From the NCBI RefSeq assembly GCF_900108475.1, contig NZ_FNWO01000006.1, positions 186,001 through 250,000 on the forward strand: a stretch of DNA of 64,000 bases, written 5' to 3'. This document shows, in pieces, positions 18,634 to 27,775 of the stretch. Each line of letters opens with the position of its first letter. Within the stretch, counting starts at the first letter, position 1. Source of the DNA: Magnetospirillum fulvum. GTDB lineage: Bacteria; Pseudomonadota; Alphaproteobacteria; Rhodospirillales; Magnetospirillaceae. The position numbers and the translations under genes were made by a program. A model generated the notes under the pieces. That model was given only the letters and a program-made list of their open reading frames with translations. It had not been told where the DNA came from and made no database searches.

Positions 18634-18945
18634 TCAGGCCGCGGAATCGAACAATTCGGCGAATCGGGCCAGGGTCAGCATCCGATCGACCTGACCAACC
18701 GCTCCGACGAGAGCCACGGTTCCGGATCGGCGGCGGACCCAATCCCGGGTGTGCAGCAGCAGGCCCAGCCCGGCCGAATCGATGAAATCGACTCCGCCCA
18801 GGTCCAACACCACCCCTCCGCCGGATCGATGCGCCGCCAGCACAGCCGCCAGCATCCGGCGAAAGGAATCGTTTTGGGTAAAGGTCAGCCGTCCGCGCAG
18901 GATCACGCGCAGCCCCGTGGCTGTCATCTCGATGTCGAAATCCAT
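18634..18945 (-). CDS. STAS-domain protein (anti-sigma factor antagonist type)
   Basis: A 103-residue stand-alone STAS domain. The segment [20 protein letters not shown] contains the DSAGLG loop whose Ser is the phosphorylation site in SpoIIAA-like antagonists. No anti-sigma kinase or PP2C phosphatase is adjacent. Instead it lies just upstream of, and on the same strand as, a chemoreceptor, so it may act in a partner-switching module linked to sensing; this is inference. Confidence 0.85.
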   Translation of the reverse strand: MDFDIEMTATGLRVILRGRLTFTQNDSFRRMLAAVLAAHRSGGGVVLDLGGVDFIDSAGLGLLLHTRDWVRRRSGTVALVGAVGQVDRMLTLARFAELFDSAA

Positions 18946-19121
18946 GGCATTGTCACCCGAGGGTTATTGATCCGCCCCCTCTCCGTCCACGCGACCCAAT
19001 ATCAGACCGTAACGCCAAGACTCCAGTTGCGGTTTTGTGTCACAACAGGGCCGGGATTGCGCTCCACGCCCGTACCGCGCATTATCCGCTCCCACTCGCC
19101 ACCGCTCGTCACGGAGAGACG

Positions 19122-19916
19122 ATGTCCGCTTATCTCGACGCTTTGATCCTTGGTCTGGTCGAGGGTCTGACCGAATTCCTGCCGATTTCCAGCACGGCCC
19201 ACCTTCTCCTTATTGGAGACATGCTCGGCTTCGAGGGACCGCCCGGCAAAACATTCGAGATCGTGATCCAGTTGGGCTCGATTCTGGCGATTTGCGTCGT
19301 CTATTGGGGCAAGCTGTGGTCGGTCGCCTCCAGCCTCCACCAGCCCGCCTCGCGCGCTTTCGTCCGCAACATCCTGATTGCGTTCCTGCCCGCCTGCGTC
19401 GCCGGAATGTTCCTGTACAAATATATCCGCCAGTTGCTCGACACCCCGATCGTTGCCGCCATCGCCCTGATCGTCGGTGGCGTCGTCATCCTGGCAATCG
19501 AGAAAATGGTCCACACCCCCCGCGTCCATACCATCGAGGACATCTCACCCCGCCGCGCCCTGGCGATCGGGATGTGTCAGGTGCTGGCGATGGTGCCCGG
19601 GGTGTCGCGGGCCGGAGCGACGATCATGGGGTCGCTGCTGTTGGGGGTCGATCGCCGCGCCGCGACCGAATTCTCGTTCTTCCTCGCCATCCCGACCATG
19701 ATCGGGGCGTCGGTCTATTCGATCTACAAGAACTGGGCGGATCTGTCGTTCGACAATGGCACCTTGATCGCCGCTGGCTTCATCGCCGCCTTCCTGGCCG
19801 CCCTGCTGGTGGTCAAAAGCCTGGTTGTCTTCGTCAGCCGTCACGGCTTCGCCCCCTTCGCCTGGTATCGCATCGCCTTTGGCGGAACGATGCTGGCGTT
19901 GCTGCTGACGCGGTAA
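19122..19916 (+). CDS. uppP: Undecaprenyl-diphosphatase UppP (BacA)
   Basis: Integral membrane phosphatase that recycles undecaprenyl pyrophosphate to the monophosphate carrier for peptidoglycan and other polymers. The 264-residue protein has the family motifs LVEGLTEFLPISSTAHLLL (catalytic Glu and Ser) and PGVSRAGATIMGSLLLG (catalytic Arg), and about seven or eight helices. The ATG at 19122 follows GGAGAGACG; earlier in-frame codons lack a ribosome-binding site and extend the protein unnaturally. It is divergent from the STAS gene. Confidence 0.95.
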   Translation: MSAYLDALILGLVEGLTEFLPISSTAHLLLIGDMLGFEGPPGKTFEIVIQLGSILAICVVYWGKLWSVASSLHQPASRAFVRNILIAFLPACVAGMFLYKYIRQLLDTPIVAAIALIVGGVVILAIEKMVHTPRVHTIEDISPRRALAIGMCQVLAMVPGVSRAGATIMGSLLLGVDRRAATEFSFFLAIPTMIGASVYSIYKNWADLSFDNGTLIAAGFIAAFLAALLVVKSLVVFVSRHGFAPFAWYRIAFGGTMLALLLTR

Positions 19917-20148
19917 CGCGCCAGCGATCCGGTCGGGCAGCGGGAGCGTTCGCCGCCCCGCCGCCCGCCGTGATCGCACCTTCCGATAGACCAATACACA
20001 ATCGGATGTATGATTTACCCGATTCACCTCGGGCCGATCTCATGCCCCGATCGCTCTGACACTATCTTCATCACGGTCCTAGCAAGGCATGACCCGACAC
20101 GACGTGACGTCACCCGGCAGGCGAATGCCGGACTCATGGAGTGGACAG

Positions 20149-20505
20149 ATGAACACAGAGGTCGAGAAAAGCCCCAATTTCCTAACGACGATCAACATCG
20201 TTTATCTTCTCTATCTCGTCGGTCTTCTGCTGCCGGTGACCGGTCTGATCGGCGTCGTCGTCGCCTATGTCAACCGGGACCGGACCAGCGACGACTGGAC
20301 CCAAAGCCATTACCGCTTTCAGATCCGCACCTTCTGGATCGGGGCTTTGTGGCTGGCGATCGGTCTGGCTCTGGCGACAATCATGATCGGCTATGTCATC
20401 GTTCTGTTCTGGGCGGTGTGGCTGATCATCCGCGCCGTCAAGGGAATCAAGTTCAGCAACCTGAAACAGCCGCTTCCCGACGAAGCCTCGTGGATGTTCG
20501 GTTGA
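20149..20505 (+). CDS. DUF4870-like small membrane protein
   Basis: A 118-residue predicted membrane protein with about three hydrophobic segments (residues ~14-37, 60-80 and 82-100). The central motif DDWTQSHYRFQIRTFWIG is typical of DUF4870-type proteins, whose function is not known. I chose the ATG at 20149, preceded by TGGAGTGG; an in-frame start 20 codons earlier has no good ribosome-binding site. It stands alone between uppP and the actP operon, and a shared hairpin follows it. Confidence 0.75.
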   Translation: MNTEVEKSPNFLTTINIVYLLYLVGLLLPVTGLIGVVVAYVNRDRTSDDWTQSHYRFQIRTFWIGALWLAIGLALATIMIGYVIVLFWAVWLIIRAVKGIKFSNLKQPLPDEASWMFG

Positions 20506-20522
20506 TAATGCCGAAACGATAA

Positions 20523-20548
20523 GGGCCGCCGGTTTCCCGGCGGCCCCC
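20523..20548. terminator. Bidirectional terminator between DUF4870-like gene and actP
   Basis: GGGCCGCCGG and CCGGCGGCCC form a 10-bp perfect stem with a TTTC loop, followed by CCTT, between two convergent genes. A-rich and T-rich flanks are short, so efficiency is uncertain. Confidence 0.65.
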
Positions 20549-20573
20549 TTCGCTCGATCCCGTTGCCGGTCTC

Positions 20574-22262
20574 TTAGTGAGCGGCAGCGCCTTCGGCTCC
20601 CAACCCGGTCTCGGACCGGATCGACTGAGCCTCGAACGCGGCGCGCTCCTTGGCGGCACGCGGGCTGTTGTCGAGAACCGAGAACAGCCAGGTGAAGAAG
20701 AACGCCGCCGGCATCGAGAAGATGGCCGGATAGGCGAACGGGAAGATCGGCTCGGCATAGCCGAAGCTCTGCACCCACACCGTCTTGCTGAGCACGACCA
20801 GAACGACCGAGGAGACGAGACCGATCGCCCCACCGATGACCGCGCCACGCGTGGTCAGGCCGCTCCAGAACATCGACAGCACCAGAACCGGGAAGTTAGC
20901 CGACGCCGCCACCGAGAAGGTCAGCGCGACGATGAACGCCACGTTCTGCTTCTCGAAGACGATGCCGAGCAGCACCGCGATCACGCCAAGGCCAAGGCTG
21001 GCATACCGCGACACGGTGACTTCCTTGCCCTCGGTGGTCTTGCCGTGCATGAACACGCTGGCATAGAGATCGTGCGAGATCGCCGAGGCTCCGGCCAGGG
21101 TCAGCCCCGACACCACCGCGAGGATGGTGGCGAAGGCCACCGCCGAGATGAAGCCGAGGAACAGATCGCCGCCGATGGCGTGGGACAGATGGATCGCCGC
21201 CATGTTGTTGCCGCCGCGCAGGTTCAGACCGCCCTTGACGATGTCAAGATAGGCCGGATTGGTCGCGACCAGGCAGATGGCGCCAAAGCCGATGATGAAG
21301 GTCAGGATGTAGAAGTAGCCGATGAACCCGGTGGCGTAGAACACCGACTTGCGGGCCTCGCGCGCATCGGGAACGGTGAAGAAGCGCATCAGGATATGCG
21401 GCAAACCGGCGGTGCCGAACATCTGGGCCATGCCGAGCGAAACCGCGTCAATCGGATTGCTGACCAACGTACCGGGCGACATGATCGCCTGATGCTTGGG
21501 ATGCACCTCGATGGCGCGGGCGAACAATTGCTCGAACGAGAAGTTGAACTGGAACATCACGCCGAAGGCGATGACGGTGGCACCCGACAGCAGCAGAGCG
21601 GCCTTGATGATCTGGACCCAGGTGGTCGCGACCATGCCGCCGAAGGTGACGTAGATCATCATCAGCGCGCCGACGATGATAACGGCATAGATGTATTCCA
21701 TCCCGAACAGCAGCTTGATCAACTGACCCGCGCCGACCATCTGGCCAATCAGGTAGAAGATCACCACCACCAGCGCACCGGTCGCGGCGAACGAGCGGAC
21801 CGGGGTCCGGCTCAGCCGATAGGTGGCGACGTCGGCGAAGGTGTACTTGCCCAGATTGCGCAGACGCTCGGCGATCAGGAACAGGATGATCGGCCAGCCG
21901 ACCAGCCAGCCGACCGAGAAGATCAGGCCGTCATAACCGGACCCATAGACCAGGGCGGAAATTCCCAGGAACGAGGCCGCCGACATGTAATCGCCAGCGA
22001 TCGCCAAGCCGTTCTGGAACCCGGTGATGCCACCGCCGGCGGCATAGAAATCGGCAGCGGTCTTGGTCCGCTTCGCCGCCCAATAGGTGATCCCCAGCGT
22101 TCCGGCGACAAAGATCACGAACATCACGATGGCGTGCCAGTTGGTCGCCTGTTGCGCGGCCTGGCCGAGATCGGCTCCAGCGGCCAGCGCCGCGGTTCCG
22201 GTGGCGAGCAGCGTGCCGAAAGCGGCAAGCGCGCCCGCGAGAGCGGTCATGGTCGTCCTCAT
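20574..22262 (-). CDS. actP: Cation/acetate symporter ActP (SSS family)
   Basis: Sodium:solute symporter for acetate and similar short carboxylates. The 562-residue protein has a cleavable-looking N-terminus ([12 protein letters not shown]...ALAAGADLG) and about 13 transmembrane helices. Core motifs are [36 protein letters not shown] and [20 protein letters not shown]. It overlaps the upstream DUF485 gene by one base (ATGA), the same arrangement as yjcH-actP in E. coli. Acetate uptake fits photoheterotrophic growth on organic acids. Confidence 0.94.
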   Translation of the reverse strand: MRTTMTALAGALAAFGTLLATGTAALAAGADLGQAAQQATNWHAIVMFVIFVAGTLGITYWAAKRTKTAADFYAAGGGITGFQNGLAIAGDYMSAASFLGISALVYGSGYDGLIFSVGWLVGWPIILFLIAERLRNLGKYTFADVATYRLSRTPVRSFAATGALVVVIFYLIGQMVGAGQLIKLLFGMEYIYAVIIVGALMMIYVTFGGMVATTWVQIIKAALLLSGATVIAFGVMFQFNFSFEQLFARAIEVHPKHQAIMSPGTLVSNPIDAVSLGMAQMFGTAGLPHILMRFFTVPDAREARKSVFYATGFIGYFYILTFIIGFGAICLVATNPAYLDIVKGGLNLRGGNNMAAIHLSHAIGGDLFLGFISAVAFATILAVVSGLTLAGASAISHDLYASVFMHGKTTEGKEVTVSRYASLGLGVIAVLLGIVFEKQNVAFIVALTFSVAASANFPVLVLSMFWSGLTTRGAVIGGAIGLVSSVVLVVLSKTVWVQSFGYAEPIFPFAYPAIFSMPAAFFFTWLFSVLDNSPRAAKERAAFEAQSIRSETGLGAEGAAAH

Positions 22263-22585
22263 CAGCGCGATTCCTCGATGATCTGGCGGTTAAGCTCGTC
22301 GAACTCGCCATTGGCGCGATAGACGTAGATTCCGGTCAGGATGACGGCGGTCAGAATCACGCCGACGCCAAGCGGGAAGCCGACGGTGGTGTTGATGCCG
22401 ACGCCGAGAGGAGTCGCGAGCAGCGCCTTGTTGAAGGCGATGAGAGCGATAAACCCGAAATACATGACAAGAACGATTGCAGACAAGGTCCAGGCGAACC
22501 GCGTCCTCTTGCTGACCAGCTCACGGAACTTCGGATTGTTCCGGATCTTCTCAGCACTGGCTAAATTTTGTGCTGTGTTGCTCAA
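22262..22585 (-). CDS. DUF485 membrane protein (YjcH-like)
   Basis: Two-helix membrane protein that accompanies acetate symporters and probably assists them; its mechanism is unknown. I favour the TTG start at 22585 (107 aa, the usual family size), because GGAGGG sits 4 nt upstream and the DUF485 signature [20 protein letters not shown] lies close behind. In-frame ATGs at 22612-22690 would add 9-35 residues of poor similarity. The hydrophobic helices lie at about residues 29-50 and 66-88 of the shorter form. Translationally coupled to actP. Confidence 0.88.
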   Translation of the reverse strand: MSNTAQNLASAEKIRNNPKFRELVSKRTRFAWTLSAIVLVMYFGFIALIAFNKALLATPLGVGINTTVGFPLGVGVILTAVILTGIYVYRANGEFDELNRQIIEESR

Positions 22586-23066
22586 TTTACCCTCCACTAT
22601 TCGTCGCGCCATCATGGTGGCTGCGATCATTGTTTGCATTTCCGGTCTTGGCGCCGTTTTTTGGTCCTCACCCTGTCGCGCACGAGCCACGGATATGCAT
22701 GGCCGCTATGCGCTCAGGGCTTGTCTGAGGTGCTATTCCTCATTAACACTCGACAATGGTCGCGTCAACACCATGCGAAGGCATTGCATTAATAAGTTCG
22801 ATCATACTTGGGTCGGTCAGGTATTCGCCGGAATCTGGTCAGCGGTGTGAATAAGTACTCACGAAAATAGCCGTTAGTTTTTGCTTGATCCGGCAAATCG
22901 AGTTTTAGCCTTCGCCGTAGCACCCCCCGTCCCCGGATCACGGAATGCGAGTACACATCGGTTACTATTCACGCATATTCTATGCGTGATCCTGTATACG
23001 AAACCGACCGATCTTGGGAACAAAGAAATCCGTTGAAAATTCCCGAACGGCCACTATCGTGATCAC
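22586..23066. promoter_or_regulatory. Divergent control region of DUF485-actP and the CBS-DUF294 gene
   Basis: A 481-nt gap with locally AT-rich DNA and no supported gene. It contains a perfect 8-bp inverted repeat, CACGCATA-TTC-TATGCGTG (22970-22988), about 80 nt before the CBS-DUF294 start. This is a good candidate operator for the divergent pair. The cognate regulator is unknown. Confidence 0.5.
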
Positions 23067-24509
23067 ATGGTGGAGGATCTTGCCCCTCTCGCACGGATCG
23101 ACAGCTTCCCGTATCGCCATCGCATCCGCGAGGTGATGAGCGCCCCGGTCTTGACCGCCCCAACCGACCTCACCCTCGCCTTGGCGGTACAGCAGATGTA
23201 CGCGGCGAAGGTGTCCTCGATCGTCGTCATCGACGAATCCGGCCGCACCGCCGGTATCTTCACCGAACGCGATCTGTTGCGACTTCTCTCCACCGTCGGC
23301 CCCTCTGGACTCGAATCGACGCTGGCCGAAACGATGACCCGTTCGGTCGCCTCGGTCCCGGTTGATGCCTTTGTCTACGTCGCCCTCGCCCGGATGGCCC
23401 GGACCGGCCTGCGCCATCTGGTGGTGGTCGATCCCGACTCCCGCCCACTTGGCATGATCACCGGGAGTGCTTTGCTGAAGGTGCGTGCGACCGAAGCGCT
23501 GGTGCTGGGCGATTCGGTCGAATCCGCCCGCGATGCTGACGAAATGGGCGCCATCGTCGCCAATCTGCCCCGGCTCGCATCGGGGCTGCTGGCCGAAGGT
23601 GTCCCCGCCCACAACATCGCCGCCGTCATTGCCCTGGTGTTGCGCGACCTCACCGCTCGCGCCGCCGAACTGGCCGAACTCTTGATGCAAGATGACGGCT
23701 GGGGCCCCGCCCCCGCCCGCTATGCCGTGTTGGTGCTGGGCTCGGCCGGACGCGGTGAAAGTCTGCTTGCCTTCGATCAGGACAACGCCCTGGTCCATGA
23801 CGGCCGTCCCGCCGACGATTCCTGGTTCGCCGAACTTGGTCGTCGGCTCAACGCCACCCTCGCCGCCGCCGGGATTCCGCTCTGTAACGGCAAGGTGATG
23901 GCGGGTGAACCCGGCTGGCGCAAAAGCCTTGATGAATGGCGCGACGAAATCGGTCGCTGGGTCTATTCGGTCGAAAACCAGACCGTGATGTATTGCGACA
24001 TCTTCTTCGATTTTCAACCGGTGTGGGGCGACCGGGCCTTGGCCGAGGATTTGCGGACGATGGCGATTGAAACCGCGTCGCGCTCCGCCTTCTTCATGCG
24101 CTATCTCGCCCAGAACGTCGCCGGGATGGACGGGTCGATCGGCCTGTTCGGAACCCTGGTCACCGTCAATGGCCGCCTCAATCTGAAGAAGTTCGGCCTG
24201 CTCCCGCTGGTCAGCGCCGCCCGCCTGCGGGCCATCCGTGCCCATCTGCCCCAGACCGGGACCGACGAACGATTCATCGCCCTCCACGAGGCGGGAATCC
24301 TCCATCCCGACGATCTGCGCGACTTCATTGAGGTGCGCGAAATCCTGCTGCGGACATTGCTCGAACAGCAACTGACCGACATCGGGATCGGGATCGCCCC
24401 TTCGCCCCGGATCGAGCCCAAATGTTTCGACAAGCGCACCCGCACCCGGCTGCGCTGGGCCTTGAAGCGGCTCCAGACCCTCAAATTCGTTTGTGGTGTT
24501 GGCGGTTAG
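23067..24509 (+). CDS. CBS-domain DUF294 nucleotidyltransferase-like protein
   Basis: A 480-residue cytoplasmic signalling protein. Two CBS domains fill residues about 18-140 (IREVMSAPVLTAPTDLTLAL and ETMTRSVASVPVDAFVYVAL). A GlnD-like putative nucleotidyltransferase domain follows, with LGSAGRGESLLAFDQDNAL carrying the G-S-x(n)-D-x-D core, then a C-terminal helical domain. There is no cyclic-nucleotide domain, which some relatives have. Genes of this type often sit beside actP-type symporters, as here (divergent), and probably sense adenylate state to control uptake; that is inference. Confidence 0.88.
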   Translation: MVEDLAPLARIDSFPYRHRIREVMSAPVLTAPTDLTLALAVQQMYAAKVSSIVVIDESGRTAGIFTERDLLRLLSTVGPSGLESTLAETMTRSVASVPVDAFVYVALARMARTGLRHLVVVDPDSRPLGMITGSALLKVRATEALVLGDSVESARDADEMGAIVANLPRLASGLLAEGVPAHNIAAVIALVLRDLTARAAELAELLMQDDGWGPAPARYAVLVLGSAGRGESLLAFDQDNALVHDGRPADDSWFAELGRRLNATLAAAGIPLCNGKVMAGEPGWRKSLDEWRDEIGRWVYSVENQTVMYCDIFFDFQPVWGDRALAEDLRTMAIETASRSAFFMRYLAQNVAGMDGSIGLFGTLVTVNGRLNLKKFGLLPLVSAARLRAIRAHLPQTGTDERFIALHEAGILHPDDLRDFIEVREILLRTLLEQQLTDIGIGIAPSPRIEPKCFDKRTRTRLRWALKRLQTLKFVCGVGG

Positions 24510-24572
24510 GCCGTCTGCGTCGTGATTGTGGGAGCGATGAGTTCAGCCGTCGCTGATCGGCCGCCTTCCGCC

Positions 24573-24941
24573 TTAAGCCTGAGCGGGGCATGCCTTTCCC
24601 GTCCCTTCGTGGTTACAGGCGATGCCTTGCGAGGTCAGGCACTCTTCCAGTTCTCCGCTCTCTTCCAGCTCCTTCACGATATCGCTGCTACCAAGGTACG
24701 ATCCTTTGACATACAACTGGGGAATGTCCGGCCAGTTGCTATATCGCCTGATCCCGGCCAGGACGCTCGGGTCGGACAACACATCGACGCCCAGGAAGGA
24801 TACACCCAGTTCCTTTAACGCCCTTACCACGCTCGCGGAATAGCCGCAGCACGGCGCGGACGGAGTCCCCCTCATATACAGGACCACGTCATTCTCGGCG
24901 ATCTCCTTTTGGATCTTCTGCAAGACCAGATCTTCACCCAT
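24573..24941 (-). CDS. Monothiol glutaredoxin-like protein with CGYS active site
   Basis: A 122-residue Grx4-type protein: VVLYMRGTPSAPCCGYSASV, then IRRYSNWPDIPQLYVKG and GSSDIVKELEESGELEE. Class members bind a [2Fe-2S] cluster with glutathione and deliver iron-sulfur clusters. The canonical CGFS active site reads CGYS here, with an extra Cys immediately before it. The C-terminus is longer than that of the paralogue about 400 nt upstream. I chose the ATG at 24941; longer in-frame starts extend into non-homologous sequence. Probably a diverged duplicate of the CGFS protein at 25358-25690. Confidence 0.88.
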   Translation of the reverse strand: MGEDLVLQKIQKEIAENDVVLYMRGTPSAPCCGYSASVVRALKELGVSFLGVDVLSDPSVLAGIRRYSNWPDIPQLYVKGSYLGSSDIVKELEESGELEECLTSQGIACNHEGTGKACPAQA

Positions 24942-25357
24942 GGCGCGCCTCGGATCTCTCTTTGAAAACCGATCATAGGTACCCCTGGAACGCGGCCCGG
25001 TACAACCCCCTTCTGGCAAGGGACATTTCGCCTTGAGCGCATTCCACTCAAACGAAGTCAGAGTGACATGCGCGATAAGCTCGAGCGGCGCTTGAGCCAC
25101 GCCAGCCCCGGAAGGGCTGCGGCCTTAAACGAACAGAATCCGGAAACGCTGTCCCGCTCTCAATTTTTGGATTTGTTGCCTGGAAACGGTCTGAGCCGCT
25201 GCTGGAGCGAGTTCTCCGCCTGCCTTCCGGGGGGAGGGCCACCAAGCCGATCTCATTTAGCCTTGATGAGGCATGCCCCGCGTGTGATGCGGCGGAAGGC
25301 AAGGGATAGCGTGAAACCCGCCTTCCGCCTCAAGGCCCCTGTCGATGCGCTTGGCTC
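24942..25357 (-). other. Intergenic region between the two glutaredoxin genes
   Basis: No supported gene in 416 nt. It includes a small hairpin, CAGCCC-CGGAA-GGGCTG (25103-25119). A CGCCTTCCGCCT-type repeat at about 25319 is also found at about 24562, next to the end of the CGYS gene, which is consistent with segmental duplication. CCGGTACAAC occurs upstream of both glutaredoxin genes and may mark a shared promoter element. Confidence 0.4.
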
Positions 25358-25690
25358 TTAGCTTTTACAAGCGATGCCCTGAGCCGTTAGATGCTGGGCC
25401 AACTCGCCACTGGCGGCCATTTCGCGAACGATGTCGCAGCCACCGACGAACTCCCCTTTGACATAAAGCTGAGGAATCGTCGGCCAGTTGGTGAATTGCT
25501 TGATCGCCTCGCGCAGGCTGGGATCGACCAGGACGTCGATGCCTTTGAACGTGACCCCCAAGCCCGTCAGAACCTGAACCACCGCTGCGGAAAAGCCGCA
25601 TTGGGGAAACATCGGGGTGCCTTTCATGTACAGCACCACGTCGTTCTCGGTGATGTCCTGGCGGATGCGGTCGAAGACAGGATTGTTCAT
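25358..25690 (-). CDS. grxD: Monothiol glutaredoxin, CGFS type (Grx4/GrxD)
   Basis: Canonical 110-residue monothiol glutaredoxin that carries a glutathione-ligated [2Fe-2S] cluster and takes part in iron-sulfur delivery and iron sensing, often with BolA. Motifs are VVLYMKGTPMFPQCGFSAAV (active-site Cys), FTNWPTIPQLYVKGEFVGGC and DIVREMAASGELAQHL. Length is normal. No bolA or isc/suf gene is adjacent. A paralogue with a CGYS site follows downstream on the same strand. Confidence 0.94.
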   Translation of the reverse strand: MNNPVFDRIRQDITENDVVLYMKGTPMFPQCGFSAAVVQVLTGLGVTFKGIDVLVDPSLREAIKQFTNWPTIPQLYVKGEFVGGCDIVREMAASGELAQHLTAQGIACKS

Positions 25691-26193
25691 GGTGGAGCAC
25701 GTCCTGGGCTTTGTTTCTGGAACCTTTAAAAGTTAACCCCGATAGCCATCCGGTACAACTCTTTTGGGGATGACGACGACTCATCTGGTCTGACTGTGCG
25801 CCGATGTGCGTCGCCCCGATTGGGAAGAGTCGATTAACTATCTCTTATAATAAATGGCCCATTGCCAACGCCACAGACGATAAACTCGCCACCCTAGATC
25901 ATGTTTTTAGAATCTATTATCAAACAGAAACACTGCGACAGCAGTCAATTTATGAAAAATATTTGAAGGTTATATACGCAATAATTTTACGGCTATTCAT
26001 CACCTTCAATCCCAATCATCATTTTTCTCACCGATCATTGACATAAATGATCACGTTCCCAAATGTTGTGTGGGTGGGGGGATCAGTTAAGTTCGAACGG
26101 AGTCTCCACTATGGCAATTTCCGGTCCGCACTCCACCCCCCTTCGCCTCTCCCATCTGCCTGCATCTCGGCGTGTTGGTGGGGAGGTGCGTTC
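25691..26193. promoter_or_regulatory. AT-rich intergenic region upstream of small membrane protein gene
   Basis: Roughly 25830-26060 is markedly AT-rich for this genome. It contains TATAAT near 25847 and a perfect inverted repeat, GATCATT-GACATA-AATGATC (26033-26052). I see no convincing gene: an 80-codon open stretch from 25804 has atypical composition and no ribosome-binding site. The repeat is a candidate operator for the gene at 26194. Confidence 0.4.
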
Positions 26194-26469
26194 ATGACCT
26201 GGCTAACCCACCAGATCACCAGTGGGTTTGCGATCGAACTGATCGTTGTCCTGATGGTGGTGGAAGGTCTTGCCTTAGCCTGGTGGCATGGGCGCACCGG
26301 CCAAGGCCCTGGCCTTACCGATTTCGCAGCGACCTTGGTGTCCGGCCTCTGCCTGATGATGGCGTTACGCGCCGGTCTTGTTGGCGATGGTCCACTGTGG
26401 ATCGGTTTTTGGCTCGTTGTCGCCTTAATCGCCCATTTGACCGATTTGCTGCGGCGTTGGCGTACCTAA
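26194..26469 (+). CDS. Small membrane protein of unknown function next to pufC
   Basis: A 91-residue predicted membrane protein with about three hydrophobic segments (residues ~10-32, ~42-60 and ~64-82), beginning MTWLTHQITSGFAIELIVVL. The ATG at 26194 has GGGAGG 7 nt upstream, so this start is well supported, whereas in-frame codons from 26047 lack one. I do not recognise a family. It is convergent with the puf operon and downstream of an AT-rich control region containing an inverted repeat, which may suggest regulated expression. Confidence 0.65.
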   Translation: MTWLTHQITSGFAIELIVVLMVVEGLALAWWHGRTGQGPGLTDFAATLVSGLCLMMALRAGLVGDGPLWIGFWLVVALIAHLTDLLRRWRT

Positions 26470-26702
26470 CATGTCGCACCCCGTCGCCTCCGCATCGGCT
26501 CAGGCAGTTACCGCCTGGTCCCCCTTATGTCAGGGCTGGAACCAAATGCACGAGGTGTCGTCCCTAAAAAGCACTTCGGCGCGGAACTCGGGTCACCCCG
26601 CTTTCCGCGCCGATAATGTTCTGTCTCCCGGTCTGCTCCGTCTCGGCTCGAGAACGAGGTCTCGACGGAGCCAAACCGGACTGGGGCCTTGGCCCCACCC
26701 AC

Positions 26703-26730
26703 GCCGACAGATGAAAGCTCATCTGCCGGC
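26703..26730 (-). terminator. Hairpin downstream of pufC
   Basis: GCCGACAGATGA pairs with TCATCTGCCGGC (one mismatch) around AAGC, 11-38 nt after the pufC stop. A second palindrome, GGGGCC-TT-GGCCCC (26683-26696), follows on the minus strand. Likely the 3' end of the puf transcript, although no long U-run is present. The rest of 26470-26740 holds no supported gene. Confidence 0.6.
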
Positions 26731-26740
26731 CTGGGGTCTT

Positions 26741-27775
26741 TTACTTCTTCGCCGTCAGAGTGGTCGCCAGCTCGGGATAATCCTTCAGCTGAGACACACC
26801 CAGCAGGGGCTTGAACACGCCCTGGTGGCAGGTGGTGCAATTGATCTTCGGAGCGTCGCCGAGAGCGCCCAGACGATTCGCGGGCAGGATCGGAGCCAGC
26901 GGATCGAGATAGGTGTTGTTCAGCTCACGGACGTGACGGATGGCGTACCACGCCACCGCACGCTGCGGCGAGCTCTGGCTCCATTCGGTGAAGGACCGGG
27001 TGTTGTGGCAGTAGGTGCAATTCACCCCGAGACCATCGGAGATGTGCGCCATCGCGCCATAGGTCCATTCAGCCTGCATGATCGACTTGCGCGCACCGGC
27101 ATCCCGCTGCGGAAGAGCGGTCTGCGAGATGATACGCAGGTCGTTGGCTTCCTTCAGGAACGGCGTGAACACGTCGTAGGGAAGGGAGGTGTAGCCAACA
27201 ACCGCCGCAGCCTTGTTCTGACCGGTCGGAGCCTGCGCATACCCGGAGGCATGGCTGAGGTTCGGATCGGTGTACCAGATGTAGCCGGGGACCGGCTGAC
27301 CACGGTGGCAGGTGTAGCAGGTCACGCCGGTATTGGCGACGTGGGCCTTGTACTTGGTGTTGATGGTGCTGACCATCTCAAGCATCCGGCGGGCCACCAC
27401 TTTGGTGTACAGCTCGTCCGACGCCATGTTTTCCGGGTTGTGGCAGTAGTTGCAGCCTGCATCCGGCGACACCCAATTGGTGATCGCCATCATCAAGCGG
27501 TCAAACTCAGCCTTATCGAGATCGCCCAGAACCTTGAGGTTCGTGTAGCCGACCGAAGCCTTCTGGCCTTCGGGATCGACCGCAGGAATAACCTCGGGAG
27601 CCTGATTGGCCGCGGTGAGGCGGGTGTAGGCGCGATCCTGGTACGACTGGATCTGGCCCGTGCCGCGATAACCGCGCTGAACGCTGTCAAGAGGCGGAGT
27701 GGTGAAGGTGGTAGCGACGAACACCGCACCGACAATGGCGGTAAGCCCCACTACAGCGGAAAATCCGAGTCTCAT
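26741..27775 (-). CDS. pufC: PufC, tetraheme cytochrome c subunit of the reaction centre
   Basis: Membrane-bound periplasmic cytochrome that re-reduces the photo-oxidised special pair. The 344-residue protein carries four CxxCH heme sites (CNYCH, CYTCH, CTYCH, CTTCH), with Met ligands in the preceding helices (for example [11 protein letters not shown]). Unlike the Blastochloris protein, its N-terminus ([20 protein letters not shown]) has no lipobox Cys, so it is probably held by an uncleaved helix. The ATG at 27775 overlaps the pufM stop (ATGA). Last gene of pufBALMC. Confidence 0.96.
   Translation of the reverse strand: MRLGFSAVVGLTAIVGAVFVATTFTTPPLDSVQRGYRGTGQIQSYQDRAYTRLTAANQAPEVIPAVDPEGQKASVGYTNLKVLGDLDKAEFDRLMMAITNWVSPDAGCNYCHNPENMASDELYTKVVARRMLEMVSTINTKYKAHVANTGVTCYTCHRGQPVPGYIWYTDPNLSHASGYAQAPTGQNKAAAVVGYTSLPYDVFTPFLKEANDLRIISQTALPQRDAGARKSIMQAEWTYGAMAHISDGLGVNCTYCHNTRSFTEWSQSSPQRAVAWYAIRHVRELNNTYLDPLAPILPANRLGALGDAPKINCTTCHQGVFKPLLGVSQLKDYPELATTLTAKK

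Noticed and set aside
20577-22322. A 581-codon plus-strand open frame
   Set aside because: Antisense to actP; strongly charged, repetitive product (RHR/EDG-rich) typical of a shadow frame.
22586-22690. N-terminal extension of the DUF485 protein from the ATG at 22690
   Set aside because: Sequence before the TTG at 22585 does not resemble the family, and the TTG has a GGAGGG ribosome-binding site at ideal spacing.
25048-25302. An 84-codon minus-strand frame between the glutaredoxin genes
   Set aside because: No ribosome-binding site and an Arg/Ser-rich product; I treat the stretch as intergenic.
25804-26046. An 80-codon plus-strand frame in AT-rich DNA
   Set aside because: No ribosome-binding site; composition follows the AT-rich control region and the product has no recognisable feature.
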